The position numbers were made by a program, and so were the translations under genes. The notes beneath the pieces are model-generated. The model searched no databases. It saw only the letters and a list, made by a program, of their open reading frames with translations, and had not been told where the DNA came from. DNA of 64,000 nucleotides from Alteromonas stellipolaris (GTDB lineage Bacteria; Pseudomonadota; Gammaproteobacteria; Enterobacterales; Alteromonadaceae), in contig NZ_CP013926.1 of NCBI RefSeq assembly GCF_001562115.1, forward strand, positions 1,364,001 to 1,428,000, read 5' to 3'. Positions 8,250-15,100 of the stretch are shown piece after piece. Positions within the stretch are counted from its first letter, which is position 1. Each line of letters opens with the position of its first letter.

Positions 8250-8711
8250 TCATTGTGTAAATATCAAAAGAGGAAGATCACCAGCCTGTTTAGGAACCGT
8301 TACAGGGCCAATTACTAGTTCACCAGTATTTTTATCAACTACTGAAAAATTCACTTTAGTCCAACTATGTTCGCCAAGTTTAATTTGATACTCTGCGGTA
8401 GTATCAAAAGATGCTTTAATTGGAGCTTCGGCATGATTGGCACCTTCGTTGTAACATATACTTATTAGCCTCTCTCCAAGTGCAACTCTTGTAGGTTTAT
8501 CAAATGAGTAACTATTCTGAAAAGCCCCATCGACACGACACAGGTAAATTTTTTCATGACCTTTACCTAGAAATTTTCCGGGACTTTCTTCACCTAAAAA
8601 AATAACACTAGGTTCTGATTCTGGTGGCTGTGAATATAAATTTGCATTTCTACCAGTAGAAGAGCAACCAAGCAGCAATGTGGAGAGAGTAAAAATAACT
8701 AAAAATTTCAT
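8250..8711 (-). CDS. Small lipoprotein of unknown function (integron cassette)
   Basis: The 153 aa protein has a signal peptide and lipobox (LLLGC) within the first 17 residues, then STGRNANLYSQPPESEPSV and a beta-rich domain. It resembles small periplasmic lipoproteins with a PEGA-like or Ig-like fold, but no named family is certain. The start at 8711 has AGGA 8 nt upstream. A longer reading frame to 8768 is rejected because its extra codons lie in the left end of an IS remnant. That IS insertion is directly upstream, so the original cassette start signals may have been altered. Confidence 0.65.
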   Translation of the reverse strand: MKFLVIFTLSTLLLGCSSTGRNANLYSQPPESEPSVIFLGEESPGKFLGKGHEKIYLCRVDGAFQNSYSFDKPTRVALGERLISICYNEGANHAEAPIKASFDTTAEYQIKLGEHSWTKVNFSVVDKNTGELVIGPVTVPKQAGDLPLLIFTQ

Positions 8712-8731
8712 CTGATTTTTCCTGAAATATA

Positions 8732-9078
8732 GACACAATGACTCCCTGTGAAATGCTAGCCTCCGCATTCTCTTGGGTTAGCTTAAAAAGCCACCGGAAC
8801 GCAGCACGGAATCATGATTAGTTTGCTTAAGACTAAATCATTTGGAGGCTAGTATGAACAAACATAACATGATTTTTATCGGGTTGGATACGAATAGAGA
8901 ACTTCACACGAGGTTGCCTATTGTGAAGAGCAGCGTGGAGCACCCCCAGTTCACTTCGGACGTATTCCCTCGTTTAAGGTCAATGTGAAAAAGCTGCTCC
9001 GTCAGTTTGAATCTCAATATCCTGGCGCAACACTTCACGTTATTTATGAAGACACAGCCGACTGGTCGAAGAAACACC
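8732..9078 (+). mobile_element. Remnant of IS1111-type element, copy 1
   Basis: It matches the full element at 12428 from its left end: GACACAATGACTCCCT at 8732-8747, the leader, the GGAGG ribosome binding site and the transposase start at 8854. It has lost two blocks. One internal deletion joins the codons around residue 63 to those around residue 162 of the transposase. A second removes everything from there to the right end. The residual frame is also shifted. It abuts the attC of the methyltransferase cassette at 9079, as an attC-targeted insertion would. It is inactive. Confidence 0.85.
8854..9078 (+). pseudogene. IS110-family transposase fragment (copy 1)
   Basis: It starts MNKHNMIFIGLDTNRELHT, very close to the intact transposase N-terminus, then drifts out of frame. 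DNA matching the GAAGAGCAGCGTGGAGC region follows, and it jumps to the segment encoding YEDTADWSKKH. Both breakpoints show short shared words with the missing parts (TATGAAG and ACC). It is non-functional. Confidence 0.85.
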
Positions 9079-9150
9079 AACGCCTAAAACAGCGGCGCGC
9101 GTTAGTTCGTCCAGCCCGCAGGGCGATGCTGCCTTTGCTTGTGAGGTGAT
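9079..9150 (-). repeat. attC site of the methyltransferase cassette
   Basis: It lies between the methyltransferase stop and the IS remnant. On the minus strand the end reads TTTTAGGCGTTGG, with the AAAGGCAGC-type arm near 9135 partly complementary to GCCGCTGTTTT. The R' end is interrupted by the IS junction. Confidence 0.55.
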
Positions 9151-9153
9151 GTG

Positions 9154-9756
9154 CTAGTACTTTTGCAAAACAATACGCGCCCACTTTACATTCTCTTTAT
9201 TTGGCAAGATGCTGGATTTATCTTGCACTTCGAAAATGCACACGAAACCATGCTTTTCAAATTGTTGAATAGTGAATTTCGTGTCTGTCGGATAGACCCT
9301 TGACCCTAAACCAGCAGGCCCATTTCTGAGTGATATGGCACATCTCCCTCCTTTTTTAATTAGTACGGAGAGACGAATTACCGCCGTTTCCCTTTCAGTG
9401 CTATCAATATGGTGCCATACCCCATCAATGAGAACAAAATCGAATTGATCTGTGCCCGCATTTAAGCATGCCATATCAGGAAAGCTACCTTTAAGCCAGG
9501 TGATTGATGCGCTTTTATATCTCTTTCTTGCAGCACTCAAGAATTCTGGCATGGGCTCTACAGCTGTAACAGTAAAACCCTCTTGAGCTAATGCTGCTGC
9601 ATTTTGGCCAGCGCCGGAACCTGCATCTAATATACGAGCAGGTTTAGATGGTAGAAACGCGATAAAATCTTTGCAGACTTCAAAGAAATCTAAGTCTTGG
9701 CTGACCTCAATGAAGCGTGAAACAAATTTTTCGTAGCCTTCAGTTCCTGCCACCAT
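9154..9756 (-). CDS. SAM-dependent class I methyltransferase (integron cassette)
   Basis: The 200 aa protein has the Rossmann-like methyltransferase core: motif I ILDAGSGAGQNAAAL (about residues 42-56), motif II VTAVEPMPEF with the acidic residue that binds the SAM ribose, and FVLIDGVWHH at the motif IV strand. It has no membrane segment. The substrate is unknown; small-molecule or drug-type methyltransferases are typical of cassettes. Its own attC follows at 9079-9150. Downstream the IS remnant separates it from the lipoprotein cassette. Confidence 0.82.
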   Translation of the reverse strand: MVAGTEGYEKFVSRFIEVSQDLDFFEVCKDFIAFLPSKPARILDAGSGAGQNAAALAQEGFTVTAVEPMPEFLSAARKRYKSASITWLKGSFPDMACLNAGTDQFDFVLIDGVWHHIDSTERETAVIRLSVLIKKGGRCAISLRNGPAGLGSRVYPTDTKFTIQQFEKHGFVCIFEVQDKSSILPNKENVKWARIVLQKY

Positions 9757-9815
9757 GTTTTCACCTAACTCTTAAAAAACTAAAAAAGACATGCATAATT
9801 CGCTTCTGCTTTTAT
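9757..9815 (-). repeat. Degenerate attC tail
   Basis: The minus strand ends GAGTTAGGTG just before the methyltransferase start, which fits an R' end (GTTAGGT). The R'' side lies inside the duplicated gene fragment upstream and is not clear. Confidence 0.4.
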
Positions 9816-9911
9816 CTAACCATCAACTAAAAAGAAGCGTTTACCTAGACAATTGGCGACAAATATAGCCTTCGTAAAACCAGCTTTAACTTCCCAAAGA
9901 TGCCTGTCTTG
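9816..9911 (-). pseudogene. 3' fragment of a cassette gene, duplicate of the 11446 gene
   Basis: The minus strand encodes QDRHLWEVKAGFTKAIFVAN and then CLGKRFFLVDG, ending in TAG. The intact gene at 11446-11658 ends with almost the same residues (QDRYLWEVKADF, then the same tail). The DNA is nearly identical over about 85 bp. There is no start codon, so it is a gene tail left by a cassette fusion or recombination. It sits immediately after the stop of the gene at 9917. Confidence 0.75.
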
Positions 9912-9916
9912 TTAAG

Positions 9917-10432
9917 TTACCTGTTTAGACGGTATAAGCCAGATTCATTAACCCACTTTTCGATTTTTTCTGCATGTTTAGGATTACGTAAGTAGAAAAC
10001 ATTAGTGTCGTCCCAACTTTCAAAGTACACAGCTTCCAACTCAGGTAGCACCACTTTATAAAAATGACTACTACCTACATTGTGTGGGGCGCACATTAGG
10101 TAAGCTTCTTTAGCAGCATCCGAGGTAAATTTGCGAAATTGTGGTTTTGCTGAACTCCAACGTCCTTTAAATGTAAAGTTTAGAACTTCAGTATTTTCGA
10201 TTAGCTTCTTCGCAAATTTAACGAACTTTAAATCTCTACTGAGTTGCTCCTCTTCAGAAACATCAGATAAATATTTAATTGAGTCTTCTGCTCCCAGCCA
10301 ACGGTCGAAAACTGAAACTGCCATGTAAGTATATTCATCTGTATCATCTACAGCATACAACTTACCAAGATCAGGATACTTTTCTCGCAACTCTATTTGA
10401 GATTGTTTATCCAATGCCAGAAATTTACGCAT
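9917..10432 (-). CDS. Hypothetical protein (integron cassette)
   Basis: The 171 aa protein is soluble, rich in K, D and aromatic residues, with no signal peptide. It starts MRKFLALDKQSQIELREKYP and includes YMAVSVFDRWLGAEDSIKYL and VYFESWDDTNVFYLRNP. I do not recognise a family. An AAGGT ribosome binding site precedes the ATG at 10432, and the start is close to the left end of IS remnant 2, which replaced the upstream attC. It is followed by the tail fragment of another cassette gene rather than by a normal attC. Confidence 0.65.
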   Translation of the reverse strand: MRKFLALDKQSQIELREKYPDLGKLYAVDDTDEYTYMAVSVFDRWLGAEDSIKYLSDVSEEEQLSRDLKFVKFAKKLIENTEVLNFTFKGRWSSAKPQFRKFTSDAAKEAYLMCAPHNVGSSHFYKVVLPELEAVYFESWDDTNVFYLRNPKHAEKIEKWVNESGLYRLNR

Positions 10433-10451
10433 ATTTTACCTTGGTAACTTA

Positions 10452-10662
10452 GACACAATGACTCCCTATGAAATGCTAACCTCCGCATTTTCGTGGGTTA
10501 GCTGAAAGCCACCGGAACGCCGGCCGGAACCATAATTAGTTTGCTTAAGACTATATCATTTGGAGGCTAGCATGAATAAACATAGCATGATTTTTACCGG
10601 ATTGGATACGCGTAAAGAGTTTCAAGAATTTGATTAATAAGAAGAGCAACTAGCTGCGATAA
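10452..10662 (+). mobile_element. Remnant of IS1111-type element, copy 2
   Basis: The left end is shared with the other copies (GACACAATGACTCCCT at 10452-10467), with the leader and the transposase start at 10572. Only about 17 codons follow (MNKHSMIFTGLDTRKEFQEF) before stop codons, then weak similarity to about 10662. The right end and the rest of the element are gone. The leader keeps a GC-rich block (CCGGAACGCCGGCCGGAA) that the full copy lacks, so this is an independent lineage rather than a fresh duplicate. Confidence 0.8.
10572..10626 (+). pseudogene. IS110-family transposase N-terminal fragment (copy 2)
   Basis: The first codons match the intact transposase, including GGAGG at 10562-10566 and the first catalytic Asp of GLDT. 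The frame ends in TAA TAA soon after. It is non-functional. Confidence 0.8.
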
Positions 10663-10734
10663 CTATTCAATTGTGGCCGTAACCAGATATGCCTGTCTTG
10701 TTTAATCTGTTTAGCCCCTAATTTAGTTCCCTTG

Positions 10735-11223
10735 TTAGCTACCGGCTAATTCAACTACCTCAATAGAAACAGTTCCTAATAGTACTAAACCCCATAAAAA
10801 AGAAAAAAAGCCTATTGTACCAAGGATAACAATAAGTCCCCTGAGCGCTGACAAAGTCGTATTCCCAGTTATTTGATCATCACTTAGAGGGAGTCTGCCA
10901 TCCCAATTTTTATTGATATAAAAACCTTGAATGAGCAATGTGTAATAGCAGACTGAAAATGCAACAATTGTGAATAGCAGCAGTCCCCATGAGATCTTCA
11001 AATCCTGTAATATTGAAGTAGTTACTTGGGGAGAATCTTGTTTTAAAAAAAGGCTCATTGAAATAGTCAACGCACCACCAGTAAACAGCAATACTGTTTT
11101 CGTGAAAAGGTCAATCCTTTGTCTAAAATCTATACGAAATCCACTCTTTCGTTCTAGGTACTTGTGGTGATCTTCTGGAGATATTTTTCGACGCTCCTCG
11201 CCACGTATATTATTTGCTTCCAT
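10735..11223 (-). CDS. Small integral membrane protein (integron cassette)
   Basis: The 162 aa protein has a charged N-terminus (MEANNIRGEERRKISPEDHH). Three hydrophobic segments lie at about residues 43-60, 78-98 and 127-152, with a short polar stretch (YINKNWDGRLPLSDDQ) between the last two. It would sit in the inner membrane with a cytoplasmic N-terminal helix. No family is recognised. Membrane proteins of this size are frequent among cassettes and some act in phage defence, but nothing here proves that. The downstream attC begins (GCTAACA at the stop) and is then cut by IS remnant 2. Confidence 0.7.
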   Translation of the reverse strand: MEANNIRGEERRKISPEDHHKYLERKSGFRIDFRQRIDLFTKTVLLFTGGALTISMSLFLKQDSPQVTTSILQDLKISWGLLLFTIVAFSVCYYTLLIQGFYINKNWDGRLPLSDDQITGNTTLSALRGLIVILGTIGFFSFLWGLVLLGTVSIEVVELAGS

Positions 11224-11244
11224 GATTTAATATTCCCTGTAAGT

Positions 11245-11345
11245 AGCTAACTTTTAAATAAGGGGCGCAGGCATGTGGGTCATAATGGCGAAGCCGCCCC
11301 GCATGTATGCGTCCCAGCCCGCGCAGCGGGTGAACTTAATTTTTA
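11245..11345 (-). repeat. attC site with long arms (cassette of the 11446 gene)
   Basis: The minus strand ends in R' GTTAGCT. The core GGGACGCATACATGCGGG pairs with CCCACATGCCTGCGCCCC across a GGCTTCGCC-type loop. It closely resembles the attC at 16813, so the two belong to one attC subtype. Confidence 0.75.
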
Positions 11346-11445
11346 ACTCAACAAGACAGGCATAATACAAAAACACAAAACTGTCCCTTATTACACTTTC
11401 TTTAATCTGTATGGCTATTCAAACTGGTAAACGAGTCAATCAGAG

Positions 11446-11658
11446 TCAGACTAAAAAGAAGCGTTTACCTAGACAATTTGCGACGAATATAGCCTTCGTA
11501 AAGTCAGCTTTAACTTCCCAAAGATACCTGTCTTGTTTAGGATTCAGTTCATCAATTTTTGCGCCTATGTAGGTTCCACCGTCTGCCCCTTTTGAATAGG
11601 CAGATTGAAGATCATCAATCTCATTCTTTAATAATCTGATGAAGCTCTCAGAGTTCAT
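11446..11658 (-). CDS. Small hypothetical protein (integron cassette)
   Basis: The 70 aa protein starts MNSESFIRLLKNEIDDLQSA and ends KAIFVANCLGKRFFLV. The ATG at 11658 has AGGG 6 nt upstream; an ATG 6 codons earlier lies on the attC R' end and is less likely. There is no signal or membrane segment. The last 31 codons are duplicated as a fragment at 9816-9911, and a shorter echo (KQDRHIW) is found near 10690. About 85 bp of unassigned sequence separates its stop from its attC. Confidence 0.6.
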   Translation of the reverse strand: MNSESFIRLLKNEIDDLQSAYSKGADGGTYIGAKIDELNPKQDRYLWEVKADFTKAIFVANCLGKRFFLV

Positions 11659-11672
11659 TGGTTTCCCTATAC

Positions 11673-11740
11673 ACATAACACCTTACATAAGCGGTTTGGT
11701 GGCGCTCTTCCACCAAATCCGTCTTATGTATTTGTTAGGC
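11673..11740 (-). repeat. attC site (68 bp), well formed
   Basis: The minus strand has R'' GCCTAAC (11734-11740) and R' GTTATGT (11673-11679). Near-complementary arms ACATAAGACGGATTTGGTGG and CCACCAAACCGCTTATGT surround a short AAGAGCG loop. This is the clearest attC of the array. Confidence 0.88.
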
Positions 11741-11746
11741 GAATAA

Positions 11747-12406
11747 TTACTCATTTACTTCTTCTTTGCTCTTTGATTTTTTGAATTCCCGATACTGTGG
11801 TAAGAGCAATTTGAAGTATGCGTCCATAATCAAGTTTCTGCTAATTGCCTCATAGAATGACCTGAGAATCACATCAGGTACAGTTCCTTCAAAATCATCT
11901 CTTTTGACCACTTCTGTTCCAATTTTTCGATATTCGGAAGACCAGCCTTCAGGCTTATGTGAAAACAAGGCTCTCGCTGATAATTGCTCGTTTGGATTGA
12001 GAAAAGCAGATTTCACCACAACTCTATTGTCCCCAACTAATTCGACAATGCTATTAGGGTCATCTAAGTGGTGATTAGCATCGAAGAAATTTGCGCTGAT
12101 TGTTTTTCCATTTGTCTCAACAATGAAAGGCACTTCTATATCTTCTAATGGAACATTTCCAGAATTAAGCAATTTAAAGTCCATCATATATAAGCTCGTT
12201 ACTTCTGCACCAGACACAGTTATTTTCACTTCATCGTTAATTTCATCACCTATTGCTATTAATTGTGTTGGCTTCGTGCCTAGCAGAGTCAACTGATTTT
12301 TTTCACGATTTTTTCTAGCTACATAAATTGCAAATATGCCTGAGACAATTGCGCCTACTAGCGCTCCACCTAGGGCAAATAAGCCATTCATTATTTCATT
12401 ACTCAA
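11747..12406 (-). CDS. Membrane-anchored hypothetical protein (integron cassette)
   Basis: The 219 aa protein starts at TTG with AAGGAGA 5 nt upstream, which decides the start. One N-terminal transmembrane helix (about 8-28, LFALGGALVGAIVSGIFAIY) is followed by a basic stop-transfer (ARKNREKNQ) and a soluble beta-rich domain at about 45-160 with the phrase LLNSGNVPLEDIEVPF. That resembles Ig-like domains of membrane-linked effector or stress proteins. No catalytic motif. The upstream side is the left end of the full IS element. Confidence 0.7.
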   Translation of the reverse strand: MSNEIMNGLFALGGALVGAIVSGIFAIYVARKNREKNQLTLLGTKPTQLIAIGDEINDEVKITVSGAEVTSLYMMDFKLLNSGNVPLEDIEVPFIVETNGKTISANFFDANHHLDDPNSIVELVGDNRVVVKSAFLNPNEQLSARALFSHKPEGWSSEYRKIGTEVVKRDDFEGTVPDVILRSFYEAISRNLIMDAYFKLLLPQYREFKKSKSKEEVNE

Positions 12407-12448
12407 TGCTGTCTCCTTATTCGCCTAGACACAATGACTCCCTGTGAA

Positions 12449-12534
12449 ATGCTAGCCTCCGCATTTTCGTGGGTTAACTGAAAGCCAGTGCCATAATTAG
12501 TTTGCTTAAGACTAGATCATTTGGAGGCTAGCAT
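12449..12534 (+). promoter_or_regulatory. Inverted repeat able to mask the transposase ribosome binding site
   Basis: ATGCTAGCCTCC at 12449-12460 is the perfect reverse complement of GGAGGCTAGCAT at 12523-12534. The second arm holds the ribosome binding site GGAGG and the first bases of the ATG. A transcript entering from outside the element would fold this into a 12-bp hairpin and block translation, while a promoter inside the loop would give an mRNA without the first arm. Similar protection is known in IS10 and IS50. Copies 1 and 2 keep the pair with one changed position each. Confidence 0.65.
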
Positions 12535-13687
12535 GAACAAACATAGCATGATTTTTATCGGGCTGGATACGCATAAAGAGTTTCATGAGGTTGCTTATTG
12601 TGAAGAGCAGCGTGGAGCGACGCCCGTTCATTATGGTCGTATTCCCTCGTCTAAGGTCAGTGTCAAAAAGCTGCTCCGTCAGTTTGAATCTAAATTTCCT
12701 GGCGCAACACTGCACGTGGTTTATGTAGCTGGACCGTGTGGTTATTGGATTTATCGGCTGATTACGAGCTTGGGACATTGTTGCTATGTCGTGGCTCCAT
12801 CTCTTATCCCCAAAAAGCCAGGAGTGCGAATTAAAACCGACCGACGGGATGCGCTTAAACTCGTTAGGGCACTAAAGTCTGAAGACCTTACACCCATCTA
12901 TGTGCCCGAGCCGGAAGATGAAGCTGTGCGGGATTTATCCCGAGCTCGAGAAGCTGCAATGAAGGATTTAAAAGAAGCGAAGTACCAGCTTAAAGCCTTA
13001 CTTTTGCGCAACAACATACGCTATGAAGGCACTGCCAACTGGTCGAAGAAACACCTTCGCTGGCTCACAGAATTGATATTGCCTCATCCAGCTCAGCAAA
13101 TTGTTTTACAGGAACAGCTACAAACCATTGAAGAACGTATTAGGCGATTAGAACGTTTGGAAAATGAATTAACTCACCACGTTCACCAGTGGCGTTATTA
13201 TCCGGTAGTGAAAGCCATTCAGGCGATGCGTGGCGTTCGATTGTTAGTAGCTGTTGGTGTAGTGGCGGAACTTGGTGATTTACATCGCTTCGATCATCCA
13301 AGAAAACTCATGGCATATTTAGGTTTAGTCCCCAGTGAACAATCATCAGGTGGAAAGCGACACTTAGGTGCTATTACTAAAGCGGGAAATGGCCGAGCAC
13401 GGCGTTTGCTGATTGAAGGTGCGCACAGCTATCGGTATCCAGCGAATGTCTCTACCGAATTACAGTTAAGGCAAGAAGGCTTACCCAAAGACATCGTCGA
13501 TATTGCTTGGAAAGCGCAATTGCGTCTGTGCAAACGCAATCAGCGTATGAGTAAAAAAGGTAAACACTACAATTTAATCATTACGGCGATTGCCAGGGAA
13601 ATGGCGGCTTACATCTGGGCCATTGCGAAGGAAGTGGTACTTACACCGGTTAATCCAAAATTACGGTTAAGTAGAGTACCTGCATGA
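12533..13687 (+). CDS. IS110-family transposase (IS1111 group), probably inactive
   Basis: The 384 aa protein is from the ATG preceded by GGAGG. The N-terminal RuvC-like DEDD domain has D12 in GLDTHKEF and D103/D106 in KTDRRDALK, a central coiled coil (about 120-225), and a C-terminal domain with AYLGLVPSEQSSGGKR, which contains the conserved Ser region of the family (SSGGKR). The segment that normally reads YEAGPCGYW here reads YVAGPCGYW: residue 65 is Val (GTA at 12725-12727) where the DEDD Glu is expected. The frame is otherwise intact. It may be catalytically dead. Confidence 0.9.
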   Translation: MNKHSMIFIGLDTHKEFHEVAYCEEQRGATPVHYGRIPSSKVSVKKLLRQFESKFPGATLHVVYVAGPCGYWIYRLITSLGHCCYVVAPSLIPKKPGVRIKTDRRDALKLVRALKSEDLTPIYVPEPEDEAVRDLSRAREAAMKDLKEAKYQLKALLLRNNIRYEGTANWSKKHLRWLTELILPHPAQQIVLQEQLQTIEERIRRLERLENELTHHVHQWRYYPVVKAIQAMRGVRLLVAVGVVAELGDLHRFDHPRKLMAYLGLVPSEQSSGGKRHLGAITKAGNGRARRLLIEGAHSYRYPANVSTELQLRQEGLPKDIVDIAWKAQLRLCKRNQRMSKKGKHYNLIITAIAREMAAYIWAIAKEVVLTPVNPKLRLSRVPA

Positions 13688-13990
13688 TAAACGAGTTTGA
13701 GCTAATGCATTCGGATCGGGCCGCGGGATGTGGCACAACCTACGAGGGCGTTATGATGGCAATCACTTAACGGTGATTGATCTACGAGCATAGACTGATG
13801 AGAAGGTGACCACGGCGAAGTGAGTAAGGTAGGCGCTGTTCACTGAAAGGTGAATAATCCACGAATACCAGCATGAAAACCGACGACATTACTGCCTCAT
13901 CCGGTGCGTTAGCTCATTTATTTTGAATAAAAAAAGAATACTAATTATGGGCTGAAAGAGTGTCAGGGAAGCACTAGTTCAGGGTTGACA
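13688..13990 (+). ncRNA. Predicted bridge/seek RNA region of the IS right end
   Basis: IS1111-group elements are reported to make a guide RNA from the non-coding end after the transposase. Here about 300 bp hold a 7-bp hairpin CAATCAC/GTGATTG (13760-13779), a second hairpin TTCAC/GTGAA with a similar 6-nt loop (13839-13854), and a direct repeat of CTACGAG. Two unpaired words equal the attC R' core: GGGCGTTATG at 13746-13755 and GCGTTAGC at 13906-13913. The host attC is cut at GGCGTT. The RNA itself and its ends are inferred. Confidence 0.45.
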
Positions 13991-14003
13991 AAGGGAGTCA
14001 TAC

Positions 14004-14090
14004 CAACGCCTCGTTAAGAGGCAATAAAACAGTTGGCTAAAATTAGCGACAAAGGAGCAAAAACCAACTGTTTTTTGTCCTTTTAAGCGA
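14004..14090 (-). repeat. attC site of the 14095 cassette, split by the IS
   Basis: The minus strand reads from CGCTTAAAAGG beside the gene through complementary arms (AAACAGTTGG with CCAACTGTTTT) to CTTAACGAGGCGTTGG, where the IS begins. The remaining bases of the R' end (TAGGCG on the minus strand) are found on the other side of the IS at 12422-12427. Joining the two gives a normal GGCGTTAGGCG end. Confidence 0.75.
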
Positions 14091-14094
14091 CTTT

Positions 14095-15006
14095 TTATAA
14101 GCAATCTCCACTAATGTAGCGTTTACTATTGTTAGTTATTCCCTTGTTTTTGTTGATTAAGTTTAATCTGACATTATCCCAATCAAGCAGAAGGGGAACT
14201 TTGGTTTCAACGTCACCTAATGGGTCGTCTGAATCAACGCTATAAGCATAAATCCCTAATGCATTGTTGTCATTAACAGCCTTATACTCTGAAATTACAT
14301 TCTCAATACAATTACGTGACTCTTTTAAATTCTCTTCTATTAGGGCTCTAATTTCACTATGAATTAAGCTTAACTTCTCAATATATTTACGAATAGATTT
14401 AGTCAGGTTTATTTTATCGGTACACTCAGAAAAAACAGGTCTTTTAGAAAACTTAGGGTCTTGTCCTAGCTCTTCACGAGTTGAATAAATTTTTATACCA
14501 TTTTTCATTAATCGTGAATCACCTTCTCCTTCCCAATTGCTGGGTAGTGAGAATGAATGTATAGCTAAACCACAATGTTGAACGTAATTTCTTAAGTTCT
14601 CCATAAATCTATATTCAAAGTGATTGTCATACTCACGGCTGAAGTAATTCAAAGCGGTATTTGAAAAATTATCATTATTAAAATCACATAAGCGTACTTG
14701 TCTTTGCATTTGATCATAATAAAGCTTCGTGGAAGTTAATAGGTTAACTATTCTACGATTTAAAATGGTGCTTATTTGATAAAAGTCATCATATGACTCT
14801 TTATTAAGTACGACCTGCTCAGTAATTTGAAGCAAAAGTTCTTTTTCAAATTCCAAATAATTTGAAATCATTAGATCATACTTTTCTTCGATTGCTTTTG
14901 CCGCAACCATTGAACGCTGTGATTTCTGCAATAGCGCAAAGTGTGAGGCTTCAATAGGTAATATTGCTGTTTTACCTAGAATAAATTGTTTCACGAAATA
15001 TTTCAT
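14095..15006 (-). CDS. Hypothetical protein (integron cassette)
   Basis: The 303 aa protein is mostly alpha-helical, charged and without membrane segments. It starts MKYFVKQFILGKTAILPIEA and contains long helices around 30-110 and 200-250 (IRALIEENLKESRNCIENVI). There is no nuclease, ATPase or toxin motif that I can see. The ribosome binding site is weak. It is strongly AT-rich compared with the flanking chromosome. Its attC was hit by the IS1111 element, but the coding region is intact. Confidence 0.6.
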   Translation of the reverse strand: MKYFVKQFILGKTAILPIEASHFALLQKSQRSMVAAKAIEEKYDLMISNYLEFEKELLLQITEQVVLNKESYDDFYQISTILNRRIVNLLTSTKLYYDQMQRQVRLCDFNNDNFSNTALNYFSREYDNHFEYRFMENLRNYVQHCGLAIHSFSLPSNWEGEGDSRLMKNGIKIYSTREELGQDPKFSKRPVFSECTDKINLTKSIRKYIEKLSLIHSEIRALIEENLKESRNCIENVISEYKAVNDNNALGIYAYSVDSDDPLGDVETKVPLLLDWDNVRLNLINKNKGITNNSKRYISGDCL

Positions 15007-15029
15007 TTAGCGCCAAACTTCCTTATTGC

Positions 15030-15100
15030 TTATAACGCCGCGCTCTGCGGCAAATTTGGAGCGCAGAGGAAAATTTGTCCGAAAGCAGCGCCTTGTTAGC
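15030..15100 (-). repeat. attC site (71 bp), well formed
   Basis: The minus strand has R'' GCTAACA (15094-15100) overlapping the stop of the PIN gene and R' GTTATAA (15030-15036). Arms CAAATTTTCCTCTGCGCTCC and GCCGCAGAGCGCGGC-side sequences pair well. It ends GGCGTTATAAGC. Confidence 0.88.

Larger units (their letters stand above)
12428..14003 (+). mobile_element. IS1111-type insertion sequence (IS110 family), full-length copy
   Basis: About 1576 bp. Subterminal inverted repeats TGACTCCCT (12435-12443) and AGGGAGTCA (13992-14000) lie 7 bp and about 3 bp inside the ends, the asymmetric layout known for the IS1111 group. One transposase gene occupies 12533-13687. About 300 bp of non-coding sequence follows before the right end. 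Ends are set to within a few bases. It is inserted in the R' end of the attC of the 14095 cassette, with the other half at 12424-12427. The IS1111-attC group is known to target cassette recombination sites. Two remnants of relatives lie at 8732 and 10452 in the same orientation. Confidence 0.88.

Noticed and set aside
8712..8768. Longer start of the cassette lipoprotein
   Set aside because: The extra codons are translated IS left-end sequence; the lipoprotein signal peptide begins at 8711.
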